A stretch of DNA of 8,992 bases, taken from Desulfocapsa sulfexigens. Lineage in GTDB: Bacteria > Desulfobacterota > Desulfobulbia > Desulfobulbales > Desulfocapsaceae. The first letter of the stretch is position 1. The number at the start of each line of letters is the position of its first letter. The translations under genes were made by a program, and so were the position numbers. Positions 6,454 through 8,992 of this stretch are shown piece after piece. The notes under the pieces are model-generated. The model saw only the letters and a program-made list of their open reading frames with translations. It did no database searches and was not told the DNA's origin. The stretch covers positions 1 through 8,992 of the forward strand of contig DQVD01000317.1 of NCBI GenBank assembly GCA_015661935.1, written 5' to 3'.

Positions 6454-7959
6454 CTAAAACCCCTTTTCGGCTAGTTCGACTGCTCGTCGCAAGCCCATTG
6501 ATTTATTAATGGTCTCTTCATATTCTTTAACAGGGTCGGAATCATAAACAACCCCTGCCCCGGCTTGAACCCAAAGATCATCTCCCTGCATTATAAAAGT
6601 TCTGATTGTGATACAAAAATCCATATTTCCTGAAAACCCAAAATACCCAACAGCTCCGGCATATGGGCCACGCCCTTCAGGTTCAAGTTCATCTATTATT
6701 TCCATTGCTCTGATTTTAGGCGCGCCACTCACAGTTCCTGCAGGAAAGCATGCCTTCATTACGTCAAACTGATTTTTGTCATTGGCAATCGCACCTTGAA
6801 CACCGGAAACTATGTGCATTACATGACTGTAGCGCTCAACTACAAGCAGATCTGTTACATCAACTGCGCCATCACGAGCCACTCTGCCCACATCATTGCG
6901 CCCTAAATCCACAAGCATCAGATGCTCTGCACGTTCTTTTGGATCAGCAAGCAGCTCTTTTTCGAGTTCCAGATCTTCTTCAATGGTCTTACCACGTATT
7001 CTTGTGCCTGCAATGGGGCGAAGCTCAATTTTATCGTCTTCCTTGCGAACAAGAATCTCCGGTGATGATCCAATCTGAATGAGGTCGCCAAGTTTTAAGA
7101 AAAAGAGATAGGGACTAGGGTTAATATGGCGTAGTGCCCGGTAAAGATCGAGAGGGACAAGGTCTGTCTTTGTATGAAATCGCTGAGAGACTACAACTTG
7201 AATTATATCACCGGCCTTTATGTATTCTCTTGCTTTGTCTACCATGGAGCAAAAATCCTCTTTCTCCATGTTGGATTTGAATGAATGAGCGGTTTTACTG
7301 CCATGAACACTGGATCCCGGAAAGGAAACGGGTACTGGTGCACGAAGAAGCTCCACCACAGAATCTATCCTATGTATAGCTCTGTTATAAACAACCTGCC
7401 TGTTAATATTCTCATCGACAGGCACCCAGCAGACAACGGTAACGGTTTGTTTAAAACTGTCATGAACAAGAACAATTCGAGGAATCATAAAGGATGAATC
7501 GGGAAAATCAAGCTGCTCCTGATTGCCTGGTAACTCTTCCATAAAACGAACCATGTCATACCCGAGAAATCCTACTGCTCCACCACAGAATCTGGGCAAG
7601 TCCTCATTTTCCGCGGCCCTGCAGTCCTCAAGGATATTTTGCAGCACTTCCAGAGGATTCCCCTGGACTACGGAATGTGATGAAAGACTCTCGTCAAAGG
7701 ATTCAATATCAATCTTTGGTCCTTTTGACGAAAAAGTGAGAATGGGATCAAAGCCAATAAAAGAGTACCTACCCCATTTCTCTCCACCTTCCATACTTTC
7801 AAAGAGAAAGATGTGTTTTTCCTCACCTGCGATTTTGGCAAAAAGAGTAAGAGGGGTGTCGAGATCTGATATGATCTTCCGGTAGACCGGAATTAAACCG
7901 GCCTTTTTGGTATTCTTTAGAAAGGTATTGTAATCAGGGGAATGTGTCGTTGTTGCCAT
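6454..7959 (-). CDS. trpE: Anthranilate synthase component I
   Basis: A 501-residue chorismate-utilising enzyme that, with TrpG, makes anthranilate and pyruvate from chorismate and ammonia. The N-terminal domain carries [16 protein letters not shown] (52-67), whose ES corresponds to the tryptophan-binding LLES element of TrpE; with NPSPYLFF (280-287) this indicates feedback inhibition by tryptophan. The chorismate-binding domain shows IGSSPEILV (296-304), [10 protein letters not shown] (314-323), [20 protein letters not shown] (339-358), [12 protein letters not shown] (375-386), [19 protein letters not shown] (405-423), [13 protein letters not shown] (430-442) and the metal-binding EYEETINK (479-486). 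An in-frame TAG at 7974-7972 and no other ATG nearby fix the start at 7959, although no Shine-Dalgarno sequence precedes it. It is the first gene of the cluster, 173 bp after rpsT. Confidence 0.96.
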   Translation of the reverse strand: MATTTHSPDYNTFLKNTKKAGLIPVYRKIISDLDTPLTLFAKIAGEEKHIFLFESMEGGEKWGRYSFIGFDPILTFSSKGPKIDIESFDESLSSHSVVQGNPLEVLQNILEDCRAAENEDLPRFCGGAVGFLGYDMVRFMEELPGNQEQLDFPDSSFMIPRIVLVHDSFKQTVTVVCWVPVDENINRQVVYNRAIHRIDSVVELLRAPVPVSFPGSSVHGSKTAHSFKSNMEKEDFCSMVDKAREYIKAGDIIQVVVSQRFHTKTDLVPLDLYRALRHINPSPYLFFLKLGDLIQIGSSPEILVRKEDDKIELRPIAGTRIRGKTIEEDLELEKELLADPKERAEHLMLVDLGRNDVGRVARDGAVDVTDLLVVERYSHVMHIVSGVQGAIANDKNQFDVMKACFPAGTVSGAPKIRAMEIIDELEPEGRGPYAGAVGYFGFSGNMDFCITIRTFIMQGDDLWVQAGAGVVYDSDPVKEYEETINKSMGLRRAVELAEKGF

Positions 7960-8047
7960 GATTTTAAAATACTAAAAAAATAATCGGAAACTAAATTCAG
8001 TATTACAGCGATTGTTGGATAACTTGTAACACCTTACCATAAAATAT
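7960..8047 (-). promoter_or_regulatory. Presumed trp operon promoter/leader (no attenuator seen)
   Basis: This 88-nt A+T-rich stretch lies between the rpsT terminator and the trpE ATG and should hold the trp promoter. An AATACT element preceded by TG, with a loose TTACAA 19 nt further upstream, is the best promoter candidate, but the match is weak. There is no tryptophan-rich leader peptide, no second terminator hairpin, no T-box (too short) and no clear TrpR-type operator. The final bases before the ATG are TTTTAAAATC, with no ribosome-binding site. Confidence 0.3.
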
Positions 8048-8085
8048 AAAAAAGGCCATAAAGTCTGATTGACTTTATGGCCTTT
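8048..8085 (-). terminator. Rho-independent terminator of rpsT
   Basis: A perfect 15-bp stem (8051-8065 with 8071-8085, AAAGGCCATAAAGTC on the plus strand) with a 5-nt loop. In the minus-strand direction it is followed by six T (complement of 8048-8053). It starts 47 nt after the rpsT stop and lies upstream of trpE, so it should insulate the trp genes from rpsT transcription. If read-through were regulated it could also influence trp expression, but nothing in the sequence shows that. Confidence 0.88.
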
Positions 8086-8132
8086 AAATCTAAGTGTGCG
8101 CATGACGGCTACCCGCCTGCAGATAATTTTTA

Positions 8133-8405
8133 TTAGGCTGCTGCCTGCATTTTGTTAACACGCCTGGTTAAGCGGGATATCTTGCGAGAAGCATTCTTTT
8201 TATGGATAGTTCCTTTAGAGGCTGTTTTAGCAATTACAGGAATAGCTGTATTTAAAGCTGTTTTTGCATCTTCCTGAGAACCTGAAACAATTGCAGTATC
8301 AACTGCTTTGATGACATTTCTCATATGAGTTCTGTTGGCACGATTTCTAAGACGGCGTACCTGAGATTGACGATTACGTTTCTCGGCGGATTTATGATTA
8401 GCCAC
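8133..8405 (-). CDS. rpsT: 30S ribosomal protein S20
   Basis: A 90-residue, strongly basic protein of normal S20 length. It binds 16S rRNA early in small-subunit assembly and is almost entirely helical. The N-terminal ANHKSAEKRNRQSQVRRLRN, the central NVIKAVDTAI and the C-terminal GTIHKKNASRKISRLTRRVN are typical. The start codon is GTG (8405-8403), with a strong AGGAG ribosome-binding site six bases upstream at 8416-8412; the mature protein presumably begins with Ala after Met removal. It is a single-gene unit with its own promoter region and terminator. The unusual start codon recalls Escherichia coli rpsT, which starts with UUG and is regulated translationally by S20. Confidence 0.97.
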   Translation of the reverse strand: MANHKSAEKRNRQSQVRRLRNRANRTHMRNVIKAVDTAIVSGSQEDAKTALNTAIPVIAKTASKGTIHKKNASRKISRLTRRVNKMQAAA

Positions 8406-8442
8406 GAATTTCTCCTGTAAGTAATTGCTAAGATATGTTTAA

Positions 8443-8459
8443 CCAGCTTAAAATGCTGG
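8443..8459 (-). promoter_or_regulatory. Hairpin in the rpsT 5' leader
   Basis: CCAGC and GCTGG form a 5-bp stem with a 7-nt A+T-rich loop, about 27 nt upstream of the rpsT ribosome-binding site. Its place in the leader of an S20 gene makes a role in mRNA stability or autogenous control possible. The stem is short and could also be chance. Confidence 0.35.
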
Positions 8460-8511
8460 ATATATGTATAAATGTATTACTTGAATCATTTCTGATCACG
8501 AAAAATACAAG

Positions 8512-8540
8512 TTATTAATATGAAAAGATCCTAAAGTCAA
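8512..8540 (-). promoter_or_regulatory. Candidate sigma-70-type promoter of rpsT
   Basis: On the minus strand TTGACT (8540-8535) makes a good -35 element. Seventeen bases later TAATAA (8517-8512), overlapping an alternative TATTAA (8520-8515), makes a mediocre -10. This would give an rpsT leader of roughly 100 nt that includes the 8443-8459 hairpin. The -35 is convincing, the -10 less so. Confidence 0.4.
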
Positions 8541-8653
8541 CAGTTATTCTACGACCTGGATATTCGTAAGCCACAAGTTTTTTTTAGATAATTGAAAAAA
8601 ATAAAAAATTACCGCAAAATTGAAGTTTTTGGGCGAGTATTTATCACGGCCTA

Positions 8654-8839
8654 TTATTCTCCTTGCCTCACATGAACACCGTTCTGTCGGCTATCTGTGG
8701 CTTCATAACAGGTCTTGTGTGACATCTTGCTGTTTGCAGCCAGTCTTATGTCGAATATCCAGCCCAAGCCTGATGGAGACGAAGGGTGTAGCGTTATTGC
8801 AACGGTTATCCGGCAACTAAGGACAAAGATACTCTGTTT
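8654..8839 (-). pseudogene. Possible decayed C-terminal fragment of an FGE/SUMF1-like (formylglycine-generating enzyme fold) protein
   Basis: One minus-strand frame is open for 61 codons without a plausible start. It reads LSCRITV near its beginning, then LHPSSPSGLG and IRLAAN, resembling the Cys-Arg ... Pro ... Gly-Phe-Arg-Leu-Ala ending of FGE-sulfatase domains. The expected GFRLAA is disrupted: GGATATTCGAC (8760-8750) followed by GACTGGCTGC (8745-8736) looks like a GFRLAA coding stretch with a one-base and a seven-base insertion. An Arg-Val-Leu triplet (8849-8841) just upstream could be the start of the usual RVLRGGSW element, with the rest lost. The match is by eye, low in complexity, and rests on assumed indels, so it may be chance. 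Confidence 0.22.
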
Positions 8840-8897
8840 CTAGTACTCTTATTTGGTTAGTTCAGCTAGTTAGCTTAGCCAAGCTCCTCTGATTTTC

Positions 8898-8992
8898 TTA
8901 GGTTTTTTCGCTGTCATCTGGGATGTAAGGTATTAAGCCTTTTTCAAATGCAACTTCTTGTGCTGTTCTTGGCATACTTCTAATATCTACTA
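8898..8992 (-). CDS. C-terminal end of an unidentified protein (start outside window)
   Basis: The minus strand is open from the right edge for 30 codons to a TAA at 8900-8898. The visible tail contains VDIRSMPRTAQEVAFEKG and ends LIPYIPDDSEKT, a hydrophilic sequence with balanced composition that looks like real protein. An ATG lies in it (8977-8975), but without a ribosome-binding site, and the frame continues upstream, so this is probably the C-terminus of a longer gene. I do not recognise the family. Thirty codons are too few to exclude a chance open frame. Confidence 0.35.
   Translation of the reverse strand, partial: VDIRSMPRTAQEVAFEKGLIPYIPDDSEKT

Larger units (their letters stand above)
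8406..8897. other. Long intergenic region upstream of rpsT
   Basis: These 492 bp contain no confident gene. The part next to rpsT (8406-8620) is A+T-rich and holds the rpsT ribosome-binding site, leader hairpin, promoter candidate and oligo-T/oligo-A runs around 8578-8608. From about 8635 to 8825 the sequence becomes visibly richer in G+C and looks like former coding DNA with stops in most frames (see the possible pseudogene entry). Near 8864-8885 there are overlapping small palindromes, AGCTA/TAGCT and AGCTT/AAGCT, that could close the transcript of the gene entering from the right edge, but no T tract follows on the minus strand. No tRNA, insertion-sequence end or repeat array was recognised. 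Confidence 0.5.

Noticed and set aside
4665..7885. Several long open frames on the plus strand opposite trpD, trpG and trpE
   Set aside because: They mirror the coding frames of well-supported trp genes, show no family motifs and have Ser/Arg-rich antisense composition.
7972..8040. 22-codon minus-strand mini-ORF in the trp leader as a leader peptide
   Set aside because: It has no tryptophan codon, no ribosome-binding site and no hairpins after it that would form an attenuator.
8620..8820. 66-codon plus-strand open frame upstream of rpsT
   Set aside because: No ribosome-binding site and an odd Cys/Ser/Leu-rich composition; the minus strand gives a better, though still weak, explanation as decayed coding DNA.
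8864..8875. AGCTAGTTAGCT palindrome resembling part of a TrpR operator
   Set aside because: It lies about 900 bp upstream of trpE, beyond rpsT and its terminator, so it cannot be the trp operator; the resemblance is partial.

Overview
The window reads as ordinary chromosomal DNA of a Gram-negative, low-to-medium G+C, probably anaerobic bacterium. A lipid-anchored nine-heme c-type cytochrome, a biotin carboxylase-type enzyme, a lipoprotein RlpA and a trpE-G-D-C-F cluster fit best with Desulfobacterota (Desulfobulbales-like sulfur bacteria). That assignment is an inference from gene content and protein style; no marker in the window fixes the genus.

Layout from left to right: (1) the C-terminal end of a biotin-dependent carboxylase/decarboxylase subunit (+), cut by the window edge. 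(2) A strong two-way terminator shared with a tRNA-Thr(CGU) gene on the minus strand. (3) A two-gene unit on the plus strand: a nine-heme lipoprotein cytochrome and, one base later, an RlpA-family peptidoglycan lipoprotein with DPBB and SPOR domains. (4) A five-gene tryptophan cluster on the minus strand, transcribed trpE, trpG, trpD, trpC, trpF, whose 3' end faces rlpA across only 16 bp. (5) rpsT (ribosomal protein S20, minus strand, GTG start) with its own terminator, upstream of trpE. (6) About 490 bp beyond rpsT with no confident gene, holding the rpsT promoter/leader and what may be a decayed protein-coding remnant. (7) The last 30 codons of an unidentified protein on the minus strand, cut by the right edge.

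The trp genes supply anthranilate synthase (TrpE+TrpG), phosphoribosyl transfer (TrpD), isomerisation (TrpF) and indole-glycerol-phosphate formation (TrpC). The last step, tryptophan synthase (trpBA), is not in the window even though the trpF end of the cluster is fully visible. The cytochrome/RlpA pair links envelope electron transfer to cell-wall remodelling only by position; no joint function can be read from the sequence.

I do not see a convincing undescribed system. The items most worth a second look are the cytochrome's long heme-free C-terminal domain and its tight pairing with rlpA, the 174-nt trpG-trpD spacer that stays open in the trpG frame, and the possible decayed FGE/SUMF1-like fragment upstream of rpsT. 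No CRISPR array, intact insertion sequence, integrase, toxin-antitoxin pair or phage gene was seen.
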